From contig JAFLCF010000229.1 in assembly GCA_017303735.1 (NCBI GenBank), forward strand, positions 1 through 6,450: 6,450 bases of DNA, given 5' to 3'. The notes under the pieces are model-generated. The model did not search any database and had not been told where the DNA came from. It worked only from the letters and a program-made list of their open reading frames with translations. This stretch comes from Anaerolineae bacterium. GTDB taxonomy: Bacteria; Chloroflexota; Anaerolineae; Anaerolineales; Villigracilaceae. Positions 1 to 6,293 of the stretch are shown here, piece after piece. The position numbers and the translations under genes were made by a program. Positions within the stretch are counted from its first letter, which is position 1, and the number at the start of each line of letters is the position of its first letter.

Positions 1-1
1 A

Positions 2-595
2 CAGGGTATCGGCTCCGACCCTCGCATCGGCTACCACTTCCTCTACCCCGGCTGTGGCTATGGCGGTTCCTGCTTCCCGAAAGACGTCAAGGCCCTCATC
101 AAGACCGCTGCTGACGACGCCAATATCACCCTCAAGGTCCTCACCGCCGTCGAAGAAGCCAACGACCTGCAGAAGCACGTCCTCAGCAAGAAGATCAAGT
201 CCCGCTTCGGCGATCTCACCGGCAAGCACTTCGCCCTCTGGGGCCTGTCATTCAAACCCAACACCGACGACATGCGCGATGCCCCCAGTCGGGAACTGAT
301 CAAGGACCTGTTTGAAGCCGGTGCCACCGTAACCACCTACGACCCGGTCGCCATGCACGAAACCCAACGCATCTTCGGCGATGAATCCCGGCTGAAATAT
401 GCCGAAAATCCGATGGCGACCCTGGCCAACGCCGATGCCCTGATTATCGCGACTGAATGGAAGGAATTCCGCAGTCCGGACTTCGAGGAGATCAAGAAGG
501 CCCTGAAGAATCCGGTGATCTTCGACGGGCGCAATCTCTATGACCCCAAGTTCGTCCGGGGGATGGGGATCGAGTATTTCGCGATCGGGCGTTGA
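2..595 (+). CDS. ugd: UDP-glucose 6-dehydrogenase, C-terminal part (5' end outside window)
   Basis: Oxidises UDP-glucose to UDP-glucuronate in the cytoplasm with two NAD+, supplying a precursor for acidic surface polysaccharides. The 197 visible codons are open from the first complete codon, so the gene begins upstream; family members are usually about 390-460 residues, so the NAD-binding Rossmann domain and part of the middle domain are missing here. Numbering from the first visible codon, GGSCFPKD (residues 21-28) carries the catalytic cysteine (Cys24, codon 71-73). The C-terminal UDP-binding domain shows LSFKPNTDDMRDAP (about 82-95) and the late FDGRN motif (174-178). The stop is TGA at 593-595. 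The gene is G+C-rich, unlike the genes after it, and lies 36 bp before the flippase, so co-transcription is plausible. GDP-mannose dehydrogenase is the nearest alternative, but the motifs fit the UDP-glucose enzyme better. The symbol could equally be udg or rkpK by local convention. Confidence 0.95.
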   Translation, partial: QGIGSDPRIGYHFLYPGCGYGGSCFPKDVKALIKTAADDANITLKVLTAVEEANDLQKHVLSKKIKSRFGDLTGKHFALWGLSFKPNTDDMRDAPSRELIKDLFEAGATVTTYDPVAMHETQRIFGDESRLKYAENPMATLANADALIIATEWKEFRSPDFEEIKKALKNPVIFDGRNLYDPKFVRGMGIEYFAIGR

Positions 596-631
596 TGACC
601 AACGCTAAAATCATTCAAGGCCTCTAACCGC

Positions 632-2116
632 ATGCAGCTCCGCCGCTCGGTATTCATTACTTTTTTCTCCACCAATGCTGCCACGGCGATCCAATTTGGC
701 GTCACGCTGATCCTTTCTCGTCTACTGACACCATCTGAAGTCGGGATCTACTCAATTACGGTTGTTTTCACCGGCATCATTGCAGTGTTCCGGGATTTCG
801 GAGTTACCAGTTATCTGCAGCGTGAAAAGGAACTCTCTCCGGAAAAAATACGCGCTGCACTCGGGTTACTGCTCACCACTTCCTGGTCACTTGCTGCATT
901 CATTTTTTATACCAGCAGCTACGTCGCTGACTACTACAGACAACCAGGGATTCAAGACGTCTTACACATTTTGACATTGAGCTTCGCGCTTGTCCCATTT
1001 GCATCATTTTTCTATGCTTTACTCGCACGCAATCTAGAAGCCGGAAAACAAGCGATCGTCAACGGCGTGAGCACATTTGCTTATGCCATATCGTGTATCA
1101 CCCTTGCCTATCTCGATTACAGCTACCTGGCATTGGCTTGGGCCAACGTGGTGAACATTTTGGTAACCATCGTCTGTTATTTGTTTCTGCGTCCTAAAGA
1201 TGTCCCCTACATTCCATCATTTAGCGGCTGGGGAGAACCTGCAAAATTTGGTGGAGGAGCCATTCTCGGGAATCTTATCGAGCGTCTATACGGGGCAGTG
1301 CCCGACTTGGTACTCGGCAAACTCAGTGGAGCGCACGACGTTGGTCTCTATTCCCGAGCAAACGGTCTGGTTGGTATTTTTTCTCAAATTGCCGGCCCGA
1401 CTATCAATTACAACGCGGTTCCCTACATAGCAAAAAATTTTCACAACAAGGAACCCTTGGCACCAATACTTTCGAAAGCGACCAGCTATCTGACTGTATT
1501 TTCCTGGCCATTTTTCATCGTAACAGCCCTATTTCCCAAAGAAATGATCCTTGTTCTCTACGGAGAACAATGGGTTGCAGCTGCCCCCATAGCCGTATTC
1601 ATCTGCATTCAGGCCATCATTCGCACTGGATATTCTTTGACCATGCCGTCGCTGATGGCAATTGGCCGCCCTTATCTAGCATCTCTCTCCGCCGGATTCG
1701 GGCTCATCGTCAGACTGCTTGCCATCTATGTAATGGGTGCCCACGACGCATACACTTTTGCCATTGCCCTGTGTATTGCCGACATCCTGGCGATCGCGCT
1801 TCCAATCTGGCTCATGAGTACCCAGCTAGAATATGGGTTTTCAATGGCGATAAAAGCACACTGGCTCAGCCTGAAGGTGAATTCAGCCGTTTTCGTCAGC
1901 GCTGTTGGCGTCAAGCTGCTACTCCCTGCAAATACTATCGCACCTCTCGTGTTATTGATTGCCAGTGCAGCGATTATCACCACCTGGATTTATTTTCTCG
2001 TCTTCTTTAAGCATTCGCTCTGCGACGAACTGCCTGCAATCGTCAATCGTCTCTTGCCGCCAGCAATTGCATCACGCATCATTAAATTCATTCACACACC
2101 ATCCCGTCATGCCTGA
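632..2116 (+). CDS. Wzx-type polysaccharide flippase (MOP superfamily)
   Basis: A 494-residue integral membrane protein, the normal size for lipid-linked oligosaccharide flippases of the polysaccharide transporter branch of the MOP superfamily. These move undecaprenyl-PP-linked repeat units from the cytoplasmic to the periplasmic face of the inner membrane. What is visible is a positively charged N-terminus (MQLRRS), then closely spaced hydrophobic segments over almost the whole length, for example at about 10-31, 38-57, 76-98, 109-132, 141-161 and 165-186, with more in the C-terminal half, probably 12 or more in all. The N-terminal pattern SRLLTPSEVGIYS and the mid-protein segment PDLVLGKLSGAHDVGLYSRA (224-243) are typical of WzxC-like members. 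ATG 632 is preceded by a weak AAGG (617-620). The 3' end overlaps the next gene by 8 bp. A multidrug exporter of the same superfamily is unlikely given the neighbours. The transported repeat unit cannot be read from sequence, so I give no wzx number. Confidence 0.9.
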   Translation: MQLRRSVFITFFSTNAATAIQFGVTLILSRLLTPSEVGIYSITVVFTGIIAVFRDFGVTSYLQREKELSPEKIRAALGLLLTTSWSLAAFIFYTSSYVADYYRQPGIQDVLHILTLSFALVPFASFFYALLARNLEAGKQAIVNGVSTFAYAISCITLAYLDYSYLALAWANVVNILVTIVCYLFLRPKDVPYIPSFSGWGEPAKFGGGAILGNLIERLYGAVPDLVLGKLSGAHDVGLYSRANGLVGIFSQIAGPTINYNAVPYIAKNFHNKEPLAPILSKATSYLTVFSWPFFIVTALFPKEMILVLYGEQWVAAAPIAVFICIQAIIRTGYSLTMPSLMAIGRPYLASLSAGFGLIVRLLAIYVMGAHDAYTFAIALCIADILAIALPIWLMSTQLEYGFSMAIKAHWLSLKVNSAVFVSAVGVKLLLPANTIAPLVLLIASAAIITTWIYFLVFFKHSLCDELPAIVNRLLPPAIASRIIKFIHTPSRHA

Positions 2117-3083
2117 TTCACTGCCCAAAATTAGTCTGGTCATACCCGCATACAACCGGGCAGACCTGATCGCAGAGACTATCGAAAGTGCTTTGAACCA
2201 AACGTGGCCATTCAGTGAAATAATTGTCGTCGATGATGGCTCAACAGATAACACCTCGGCTGTTCTGGCCACATACGCAGACCAGATTGTGGTCATTCCC
2301 ACGACGAACAACGGTGTTCAGGCTGCACGTAATATTGGCATCGCGGCCGCGAAAAATGAACTAATAACGCTGTGCGATTCTGATGACCTCTTGGAACCAA
2401 TGCTTGCTGAAACCATGGCCAGGTTCTTTAAAGAACATCATCAACACGATATTTGTTACTGCAACTTCACGACATTTGATAAGCATAAATCTTATTCGGA
2501 CAAATTATCCCAAGCGCCGAATGGCTATTTCGATGGAGCCATAGAAGTGGATAAGCACTTCCTGACCGCCATTCCCGACCTGTATCAACGCATGCTCGAA
2601 TTTCAACCGCTCTTTCAATCCGGGCTAACATTCAAGAAAACCTTCTTCAACACCATCGGCGGGTACGATCTGCGCTTTAAAGGAATCGGGGCGGAAGATT
2701 GGGAATTCACGCTGCGAGCGGTAGCGTGCGGAAATATTGCGCTATGTACCTTACCCTTTACCAGAGTACGTCGTCACCCGGGCAATGATTCCGCAAACGC
2801 AATGCACATGAACATCGGTGAAGCTGAGATACTCGAATTCGGATTACAGAACCATCCAAACGCGGAAAAATACCAGGAAAAAATAGTGAAAACCATCTTT
2901 GAGCGTCGAAGCAGAGCGTTTGATGCAGCATTTGCGCTTGGCAACTTCGATCTCGCCCAAAAAATTCTTGCTCAGTTGAGTGAAACACCACTCAACATTA
3001 AATTTCTCCTCAAGCGCACAATTATCAGATTGCCATCAAGCTTAAGAAGAGCACTCTGGAAATTTAGCCAACGATCAAACTAG
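2109..3083 (+). CDS. glycosyltransferase family 2 (GT-A fold)
   Basis: A 324-residue cytoplasmic or membrane-associated sugar transferase that probably adds one sugar from a nucleotide donor to the growing lipid-linked repeat unit. Visible landmarks are the N-terminal GT2 signature KISLVIPAYNRADLI (7-21), the donor-binding DDGSTD (42-47), the DxD-type metal-binding DSDD (90-93) and the likely catalytic acidic pair in GIGAEDWEF (E196, D197), preceded by the common GGYD (184-187). No transmembrane segment is apparent. I chose ATG 2109, which begins MPDSLPKIS. The frame stays open back to an ATG at 1959, but those 50 extra residues are the flippase gene read out of frame and look nothing like a GT2 N-terminus. 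No Shine-Dalgarno sequence precedes 2109 and the start overlaps the flippase stop by 8 bp, so translation is probably coupled to the flippase. Donor and linkage cannot be inferred. Confidence 0.92.
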   Translation: MPDSLPKISLVIPAYNRADLIAETIESALNQTWPFSEIIVVDDGSTDNTSAVLATYADQIVVIPTTNNGVQAARNIGIAAAKNELITLCDSDDLLEPMLAETMARFFKEHHQHDICYCNFTTFDKHKSYSDKLSQAPNGYFDGAIEVDKHFLTAIPDLYQRMLEFQPLFQSGLTFKKTFFNTIGGYDLRFKGIGAEDWEFTLRAVACGNIALCTLPFTRVRRHPGNDSANAMHMNIGEAEILEFGLQNHPNAEKYQEKIVKTIFERRSRAFDAAFALGNFDLAQKILAQLSETPLNIKFLLKRTIIRLPSSLRRALWKFSQRSN

Positions 3084-3090
3084 AAAAATT

Positions 3091-4263
3091 ATGGCCAATT
3101 CAGAGCAACTCAGAATTTCCATCATTGAGCCGACGTGGAACTATCGAACACACCTGCCTGCGAATCTTGGTTTATTGCGAGTGGTACGAGAAGCCTACCC
3201 TGCAGCAAAAATTAATTTCGTTGGAGGTGCCGAACAAATTAAATTTATCATCGAAATGGCACCACCTGATGTGCAAGTCGACGTTAGCTTTCACTCGTGG
3301 GAAACCGGTGAAGACAAAGATACCTTACCGACCGACATCTACCACTCACTCAAAAAGCTTCGAAAGCTGCCATCCGAATTTACCGTGGGAGCCTCAATGA
3401 TCTTATTTTCGTCCTGCACAGCAACCACATTGGCAGCAGCAACACTTATGAGGCTGGCTTCAAAAAGTTTCGCTGTACTTCACGGCAACGCAAACGATCT
3501 ACTTGGTTGGAGGTCTCGCAATCCACTTCGCAAAGCCTTTGATTTCCACGGTGCCATGAAATGGTACTGTAATCAAGGCGGCACCCCTATCGTTCTCGAA
3601 GAAATTATTCGAGTCGAGCTTGGAAAAAAACTACCTTGGCTGTCTTCCAGACTGAAATGTCTGCCTCACCCAATTGCACCAGAAGAAGCAGCCCCCACTC
3701 CCCATAACCACAACATGAATACCCCCATGAGAATTGCCTTTGCAGGGAACGCCAGCATAGCAAAGGGGTTTCCAGAATTCATCGAACTCGTAGAAATACT
3801 AACCAGGGAAATGCCCGCAGCATTCGAATTCCACGCTTTCGGCTACTTACCAGACGAATCAAAATGCATCGATCAATTCGCCCTAACTACGAAAGCAACA
3901 CCAGCCACCTTACCAAGATCCGAATATGTAAAATTCCTAACCAGTATGGATTATATATTTACTTGGCACAATGAGAAATATTATACGATGGCAGCCAGTG
4001 GTGTTGTTTATGATGCAATTAATTTTCTTGTACCATTAATCTCAAGAGAAACGGGGCAAATTGCAGAATGGAAAAAACAAGGTCTTGCAATTGGATACAG
4101 CTTCGACAGCATTGCTTCCGCAGCAAAATACCTGAGCACCAACAAACCAAAGCGCATGACTGATGATTACATTGAATTTTTATCAAATATGATAACAATA
4201 AGATCATCGCTAAGCATTCAAAGCGCAGCGAAAAAACTCAAACAAATCTCCAATAAAAACTAA
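3091..4263 (+). CDS. divergent glycosyltransferase, probable GT-B fold
   Basis: A 390-residue protein with no predicted signal peptide or membrane segment. I recognise the overall architecture but no named family. The N-terminal half (about 8-190) looks like an alpha/beta Rossmann-type acceptor domain. The C-terminal half starts at RIAFAGNASIAKGFPEFIEL (214-233), which resembles the start of the donor domain in GT4-like enzymes (FxGxxxxxKGxxEL). MAASGVVYDAINFLVPLI (300-317) resembles the GT4 donor-binding helix, but the usual glutamate is replaced by Asp308 and the other conserved glutamate is not evident. The role, transfer of a sugar to the polysaccharide repeat unit, therefore rests on this resemblance and on the position between a GT2 enzyme and later cluster genes. 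The start is 7 bp after the GT2 stop with no Shine-Dalgarno sequence; MANSEQLRISIIEP reads as a natural N-terminus with its first beta strand. A non-catalytic or altered-donor GT-B protein is possible. Confidence 0.75.
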   Translation: MANSEQLRISIIEPTWNYRTHLPANLGLLRVVREAYPAAKINFVGGAEQIKFIIEMAPPDVQVDVSFHSWETGEDKDTLPTDIYHSLKKLRKLPSEFTVGASMILFSSCTATTLAAATLMRLASKSFAVLHGNANDLLGWRSRNPLRKAFDFHGAMKWYCNQGGTPIVLEEIIRVELGKKLPWLSSRLKCLPHPIAPEEAAPTPHNHNMNTPMRIAFAGNASIAKGFPEFIELVEILTREMPAAFEFHAFGYLPDESKCIDQFALTTKATPATLPRSEYVKFLTSMDYIFTWHNEKYYTMAASGVVYDAINFLVPLISRETGQIAEWKKQGLAIGYSFDSIASAAKYLSTNKPKRMTDDYIEFLSNMITIRSSLSIQSAAKKLKQISNKN

Positions 4264-4329
4264 AACCGTAATTCTATAATAAAACACAGGGTTTAATATA
4301 TTAAAAATCAGAAACAATTAAATATAAAA
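4264..4329 (+). other. A+T-rich gap between two polysaccharide genes
   Basis: These 66 bp contain 12 G or C bases (18%). A TATAAT hexamer occurs at 4275-4280, but 17 bp upstream there is only AATAAA, and there is no TGn extension, so I do not call a promoter. No hairpin followed by a T-run is seen, so no intrinsic terminator is called. There is no Shine-Dalgarno sequence before the next ATG. Confidence 0.6.
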
Positions 4330-5127
4330 ATGAAAATCGCAATAGCAATATTTGGCATTCCAAGAGGATCGATAATTACAAGCGGCTCGCTCTTCGATAA
4401 CATCATTCGCCCTTCGCAAGAAGTAGGCGAAGTTGTTCTTTTCGGACATTTATTTGACAAAAAACACATAACCAATATCCGATCAGGCGAATCTGGACAA
4501 TTAAGTAGCGATGATTACATTCGGTTCGCCGAGTTTAAACCGATACTAGAGGAACCGGAAATATGTCTAGAAAAATGGGACTTTAACTTTTTTAAAAAAT
4601 TCGGCGATCTTGAGAACGACAAATTTCAATCGATTAAAAATTTAATTCATCAACTTCACTCCCTATACTCCACCACAGTTTTAATCGAGGCCACAAATCC
4701 AGATGTGGTTATATATGCACGGCCAGATCTTTTATACCACCAGCCGATTAATAATAATTTAATTGAATTGGCCTCTCAAAATAAAAAAAGGATATATATC
4801 CCCGAATGGCAATGGTGGAATGGTTATAATGATCGATTTGCAATCTGCGGAAGCGAAGCATATAAAATTTATGGATACCGTTTAATACAAGCCAAAACAT
4901 ACTGCATTCAGAATAACGTTCCCCTTCACGCAGAGAGACTTCTCAGATTCGCCCTCGCCAAAAATAAATTGTCCATTCGAACAATGAAGACGAAAGCAAG
5001 CAGGGTTAGAACAGGAAATGTTATAAAACCCGAAAATTTTAATGAAATTGAAACATTAGGAACAGACTCTAGGCGGCTTAAGATAGAATTACGTTTTCTT
5101 CAAGTCTTATCTCATCTAAATATTTAA
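4330..5127 (+). CDS. uncharacterised polysaccharide-cluster protein with RPDL motif, glycosyltransferase-like
   Basis: A 265-residue protein with no signal peptide or membrane segment. I do not recognise a named function. The N-terminus MKIAIAIFGIPRG looks like a first beta strand with a turn, as in nucleotide-sugar enzymes. IYARPDLLY (128-136) and GYNDRFAICGSEA (165-177), followed by an acidic residue in HAERLLRFAL (Glu202), form a pattern I associate with hypothetical proteins of capsule and O-antigen loci that may be GT-A-like transferases. In that reading RPD would take the place of the DxD metal site; this is inference. The gene is strongly A+T-rich, more so than the three genes before it, which suggests separate acquisition. 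The start has no Shine-Dalgarno sequence, but no ATG lies in frame just upstream. The next gene follows after 13 bp. A sugar-modifying enzyme is an alternative. Confidence 0.7.
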   Translation: MKIAIAIFGIPRGSIITSGSLFDNIIRPSQEVGEVVLFGHLFDKKHITNIRSGESGQLSSDDYIRFAEFKPILEEPEICLEKWDFNFFKKFGDLENDKFQSIKNLIHQLHSLYSTTVLIEATNPDVVIYARPDLLYHQPINNNLIELASQNKKRIYIPEWQWWNGYNDRFAICGSEAYKIYGYRLIQAKTYCIQNNVPLHAERLLRFALAKNKLSIRTMKTKASRVRTGNVIKPENFNEIETLGTDSRRLKIELRFLQVLSHLNI

Positions 5128-5140
5128 CATTTAGGCACAA

Positions 5141-5806
5141 ATGGAAATTAACAACCATAACTTGAAACCTTACTTCCATAACATCCGCTGGGAGATGGTT
5201 GTTTATATTCCGGATAGCGCCAAACGCATACTTGATGTTGGCTGTTATAGCGGCGCGTTTGGAGAATTACTGAAGAAAAATAAATCGTTAGAAATTTGGG
5301 GTATTGAGCCTAATATCGAAGCATCAAGAGATGCAGAAAAAGTACTCGACCGTGTGATTTGCGGTTATTTCACCAAAGAGCTTAACCTGCCAGACTCATA
5401 TTTTGATGTCATTGTTATGAATGACGTACTAGAGCACATGATTGACCCGTGGGCCGCACTTGAACTCGCAAAGAAAAAACTGGATCCAAACGGACGCATC
5501 ATAATTTCACTGCCAAATATTAGGCATATTGATAATTTAATTCATTTATTTATAGACCAAGATTTTCGATATGAACTAAATGGAATACGAGATAAAACAC
5601 ATTTAAGGTTTTTTACCAAAAAAAGTGCTATCAGGCTTATCAACAACTGTGGATTTGAAATTGAAAAAATTGAAGGAATTAATGAAAAATGGTGGACAAA
5701 TTCCATCATAAGACGATTGGCATATAGGATTTTTCACAAAAACCTTGATGACACAAAATATATACAATTCGCTTTTGTCATTAAGAAATCTGTTCAAATA
5801 AATTGA
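5141..5806 (+). CDS. class I SAM-dependent methyltransferase
   Basis: A 221-residue soluble methyltransferase of the Methyltransf_11/23 type. Motif I, LDVGCYSG (31-38), forms the SAM-binding glycine loop. The acidic residue at the end of strand 2 is Glu56 in GIEPN, expected to bind the SAM ribose. FDVIVMNDVLEH (88-99) is the motif II/III region, and NGRIIISLPN (117-126) follows. RDKTHLRFFTKKS, further on, is common in methyltransferases of polysaccharide clusters. The context suggests O-methylation of a sugar or of the glycan end, but the sequence does not settle the acceptor. Start ATG 5141 has TTAGG (5131-5135) five bases upstream, one of the few plausible ribosome sites in the operon. The gene is A+T-rich like its upstream neighbour and is the last intact gene before the insertion-sequence scar, so it may be the end of the operon or the point where the cluster was cut. 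Confidence 0.9.
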   Translation: MEINNHNLKPYFHNIRWEMVVYIPDSAKRILDVGCYSGAFGELLKKNKSLEIWGIEPNIEASRDAEKVLDRVICGYFTKELNLPDSYFDVIVMNDVLEHMIDPWAALELAKKKLDPNGRIIISLPNIRHIDNLIHLFIDQDFRYELNGIRDKTHLRFFTKKSAIRLINNCGFEIEKIEGINEKWWTNSIIRRLAYRIFHKNLDDTKYIQFAFVIKKSVQIN

Positions 5807-5880
5807 TAACAAAAATCAATTCAATACACCATGCAACCTTCCTTCACCAAGAAGAGATTGTGCAAATAATATAGAATATA
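5807..5880. other. A+T-rich spacer without recognisable feature
   Basis: This spacer lies between the methyltransferase stop and the first insertion-sequence-like bases. I see no gene, no clear promoter and no stem-loop followed by a T-run, so the operon has no visible intrinsic terminator here. Confidence 0.5.
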
Positions 5881-5969
5881 GGGAAACTCTGCATAAGCAA
5901 CCGTCATGCCGCCTGATTTGAGAAAATGGCGCCATTGTCATGGTGCCGATTGAACAGATGAAACCGATG
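5881..5969 (+). mobile_element. possible left-end fragment of an IS5-like insertion sequence
   Basis: The sequence changes abruptly from A+T-rich spacer to GGGAAACTCTGCATAAG (5881-5897), which resembles the terminal inverted repeats of some IS5-family elements (GGGA/AACCTCTGCA-type ends). About 75 bp further on an ATG at 5958 opens a frame starting MKPM, which could be the transposase start, but the IS21-like end cuts it after four codons. No matching inverted copy of the terminus is present in the window. The assignment rests on remembered resemblance only; non-mobile intergenic sequence is the alternative. Confidence 0.35.
5928..5947 (+). repeat. hairpin-forming inverted repeat in the IS-like fragment
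   Basis: GGCGCCA (5928-5934) can pair with TGGTGCC (5941-5947) with one G-T wobble, and T5935-A5940 extends the stem to 8 bp around a 4-base loop. The left arm also lies in a perfect 12-bp palindrome, AATGGCGCCATT (5925-5936). No T-run follows, so it is not a standard terminator. Such hairpins just inside insertion-sequence ends can shield the transposase gene from read-through translation; that role here is inference. Confidence 0.5.
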
Positions 5970-5976
5970 TGTTGAC

Positions 5977-5994
5977 GCGCACTGAAAAGTACCC
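5977..5994 (+). repeat. IS21-type terminal repeat, copy 1
   Basis: GCGCACTGAAAAGTACCC matches the second copy at 6011-6028 in 16 of 18 positions. IS21-family ends carry several such direct repeats, which are binding sites for the IstA transposase. Confidence 0.8.
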
Positions 5995-6010
5995 GGATTT
6001 TGAGGTGTCT

Positions 6011-6028
6011 GCGCGCTGAAAATTACCC
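6011..6028 (+). repeat. IS21-type terminal repeat, copy 2
   Basis: GCGCGCTGAAAATTACCC differs from copy 1 only at repeat positions 5 and 13. The copies start 34 bp apart, in the same orientation, as expected for the multiple terminal repeats of an IS21-family left end. Confidence 0.8.
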
Positions 6029-6072
6029 AGGGTGATTAACCTCCGCAGTTCCGTTTTGGAGCGGGGAAACCG

Positions 6073-6077
6073 AGGAG
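6073..6077 (+). promoter_or_regulatory. ribosome binding site of the istA remnant
   Basis: AGGAG lies nine bases before ATG 6087 and fixes the start of istA. It is a stronger site than any before the polysaccharide genes, in keeping with a separate origin. Confidence 0.7.
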
Positions 6078-6086
6078 ATGATCACC

Positions 6087-6293
6087 ATGAATTTGCTGGG
6101 GAAAGTAAGAAGACTGCATTACCGGGATGTGCTGAACCTCTCGGAGATCGAGCGCCGAACCGGGCTGACGCGCAAGACGATTCGCAAATAGCTCAAAGCG
6201 CCGGAGGGCGTCGAGCCGAACTATCGGCGGAAGGTTGGCGAGACCAAGATTGGCCCCTTTGCCGAACGCCTCGTCAAGATGCTTGAGATGGAT
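6087..6293 (+). pseudogene. istA: IS21-family transposase IstA, N-terminal remnant with in-frame stop
   Basis: From ATG 6087 the frame reads MNLLGKVRRLHYRDVLNLSE and continues with EIERRTGLTRKTIRK (20-34), the N-terminal helix-turn-helix of IstA that binds the terminal repeats. Codon 35 is TAG (6189-6191) where relatives usually have Trp or Tyr in IRKWLK or IRKYLK, so a single change from TGG or TAC/TAT could explain it. The same frame goes on with LKAPEGVEPNYRRKVGETK and FAERLVKMLEMD, still IstA-like, to about 6293. After that the likeness fades and the frame ends at TAG 6384-6386. The DDE catalytic domain is absent, so no active transposase can be made; the full protein is around 500 residues in the family. 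The short Arg-rich frame at 6032-6286 is an out-of-frame shadow. Confidence 0.8.

Noticed and set aside
58..336. Minus-strand open frame opposite the dehydrogenase
   Set aside because: It lies opposite a clearly conserved gene and its Arg/Ser/Leu-rich translation resembles no family.
1570..2010. 146-residue + strand frame inside the flippase gene
   Set aside because: The translation is rich in His, Cys, Arg and Ser, typical of a shifted frame; the flippase frame explains the region.
1959..2108. 50-residue N-terminal extension of the GT2 gene from ATG 1959
   Set aside because: It is the flippase coding sequence in another frame. The GT2 fold starts right after ATG 2109.
4275..4280. TATAAT as a -10 box for an internal promoter
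   Set aside because: No -35-like hexamer at proper spacing and no TGn extension; such a word is expected by chance in 82% A+T DNA.
5972..6000. TTGACG (5972-5977) as a -35 box
   Set aside because: The bases 17 bp later are GGATTT, a poor -10. The TTGAC is part of the IS21 terminus.
6032..6286. 84-residue frame overlapping istA
   Set aside because: Composition is that of an out-of-frame shadow, it has no ribosome site, and the istA frame shows clear family sequence.
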